From positions 463,418 through 527,417 of the forward strand of contig NZ_CADFDU010000005.1 in the NCBI RefSeq assembly GCF_902833045.1: 64,000 bases of DNA. The letters run 5' to 3'. Below the pieces are notes generated by a model. It searched no databases and had not been told where the DNA came from. It saw nothing but the letters and a program-made list of their open reading frames with translations. The stretch comes from Burkholderia sp. BCC0322 (lineage in GTDB: Bacteria > Pseudomonadota > Gammaproteobacteria > Burkholderiales > Burkholderiaceae). A program made the translations under genes and the position numbers. Of the stretch, positions 62,934-64,000 are shown in pieces. How positions within the stretch are numbered: the stretch's first letter is position 1; every line of letters begins with the position of its first letter.

Positions 62934-63050
62934 GCTTACCGAGGTCCAAACACGACATTTCTAAAAAGCTACTACACCAAATGTCATACCCGGATTCAGA
63001 TGTCGTAGCGCCAGCTAAATACAGATGTCGCATGTTTCTCGGCCTTTCCG
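62934..63050 (-). repeat. Short ATGTCG-type repeats between the two ISNCY copies
   Basis: CGACATTT (62954), ATGTCATAC (62980), ATGTCGTAGC (63000) and ATGTCGCATG (63024) recur at about 20-26 base intervals. This fits element ends with repeated transposase-binding sites, joining the 3' end of copy B to the 5' end of copy A. Confidence 0.5.
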
Positions 63051-63097
63051 TCCTTCAGCGTTGAAGCGCCGAGCCTGAAGCAGCAGGGCGCTTACGC

Positions 63098-64000
63098 TCA
63101 CCCGCGGGCCTTCGCAGACCGCCGATTCGATTCCGGTTGATGTGTTTGTGAGGCAACCTGCAGGATGGCTGCTTCGATATCAGCCTCCGTGAACGCACGC
63201 TGTTTCTTGGCACCTGGCAACGATGCCTTGGCTCGTACCGGTAACCCTCGATTGGCACGCGACGGCGAACCCGAGATCCGCCGGTTGTCGCGCTGCGCCT
63301 GGATCGCTTCAGCCACCTGCAGCGCATGACTCAGACGCTTGTGTTCGATGATCGCGCCTTGATCGACCTCTGCCAGTTTGTCATAAAGGCGGCATCGCAA
63401 TAGCTCGCCATCAGCCCGTATTTCGATCCGGCCATCCGGGTACTCCCAGACGTCGATGTAGCGATGAATCAGTTTCCGATTCTCCAGCGTATCGTCCAGC
63501 AGATACAGCACCCGGTCGTACAGCACCGTGAGCGACTTCGAGACCCGACGCGTTTCGCGCCAGGTCATCACCCGGTCCAGATTCTCGTCGTCTCGCAGCG
63601 GCCGGTGCGCATTGAAGTCGCTGCGCGGCGGCTTCGCGAAGCGACGATTGAAATCAGCGATGAAGGAGGGCGCGCGTCGGCGACCGTGCTGATGCCGCGC
63701 AAGCGCATTTCCTTGACCAACCGGTCCTGCAGCGTCAGGTTAGCCCGTTCCACACGCCCCTTGGCCGAGCTGCTGTTCGCGCAGAACGTGTCGATGTTCA
63801 GCTCATACATGGCCCGGCCAAACTGCGTCACGCTGCTACCGGTCTTGCCTGCGGTCGGGCTGCGGAACACGCTGTACTTGTCGCTGTAGAACGCCACCGG
63901 CTTACCGTAACGTTCCAGATATGCCCGCGTCGCCTCGAAGTAGCTGAACGTCGATTCGGTCGTCGTAAAGTGCAGTTGCATCAACCGGCTCGTCGCATCG
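63098..64000 (-). pseudogene. ISNCY-type transposase, frameshifted and cut by the window edge (copy B)
   Basis: Two frames cover the catalytic core and C-terminus. The first (63568 to the edge) reads QLHFTTTESTFSYFEATRAY, FYSDKYSVFR with the second catalytic Asp, and SSSAKGRVERANLTLQDRL with the Glu. The second (63098-63571) continues MTWRETRRVSKSLTVLYDRV, IDVWEYPDGRIEIRADGELL and ends near NRRSAKARG. Between them GCCGACGCG joins CGCCCTCCTTC, where about ten bases seem to be missing, so the phase changes. The N-terminal part lies beyond 64000. Confidence 0.85.

Noticed and set aside
1-64000. tRNA or rRNA genes and CRISPR arrays
   Set aside because: No cloverleaf-like TTCGA/CCA-bounded segment, rRNA stretch or regular repeat-spacer array was noticed; no integrase attachment site could be supported either.

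Overview
The window looks like part of a secondary replicon of a Burkholderia species, probably of the cepacia complex. This is an inference from several things seen in the sequence: very high GC coding DNA with long antisense shadow frames, a DUF3331 protein (a family I know from Burkholderia), many LysR-type regulators, XapX-domain proteins, H-NS/IS3/ISNCY remnants, and a contact-dependent-inhibition style locus whose order (exoprotein, immunity, small membrane protein, transporter) recalls the Burkholderia bcpAIOB layout.

Region 1 (1-38355) is a dense accessory metabolic, transport and regulatory region. It holds an alginate-export family porin, a FrnE-type DsbA protein, an AraC regulator, and two long paralogous regulators (winged helix plus NB-ARC-type ATPase). 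It also holds two YtcJ-like amidohydrolases, two cyanamide-hydratase-like HD proteins (one with its HD pair lost), an old yellow enzyme, and an MFS exporter. A translationally coupled operon encodes a tri-haem cytochrome c, a [2Fe-2S] subunit and a molybdopterin dehydrogenase; a 2,6-dihydroxypyridine-hydroxylase-like FAD enzyme lies beside it. Further on come a thioredoxin-reductase-like flavoprotein without redox cysteines, a divergent tripartite efflux system, an alpha/beta hydrolase, an MscS channel with a cyclic-nucleotide-binding domain, and an isochorismatase/XapX/amidohydrolase/DoxX cluster. Seven copies of a 16-base direct-repeat motif (consensus CTGAATCGTTCTGAAC, 10-base period) lie in gaps between genes from 13.6 to 34.2 kb. 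They may mark one regulon.

Region 2 (38356-40248) is a scar of mobile DNA: an IS3-family remnant, a tyrosine-recombinase fragment and a frameshifted H-NS gene that runs in frame into the recombinase fragment, followed by AT-rich non-coding DNA.

Region 3 (40249-54707) is a two-partner secretion locus. A 3018-residue filamentous-haemagglutinin/CdiA-like exoprotein ends in a GIY-YIG-like nuclease domain in which all five signature residues can be placed. A low-GC Imm26-like candidate immunity gene starts three bases after its stop codon. Then come a second, short exoprotein, a 48-residue membrane protein, a TpsB/FhaC transporter and a parvulin-type prolyl isomerase. This is the strongest candidate for an undescribed system.

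Region 4 (54735-64000) holds a probably frameshifted HTH gene, an FkbM methyltransferase, IS debris, and a signalling group. That group is a response regulator with an unusual receiver insertion and a non-DNA-binding output domain, a hotdog thioesterase and a multi-TM histidine kinase. A WG-repeat protein and two broken ISNCY-type transposase copies in head-to-tail order follow; the second runs off the right edge.
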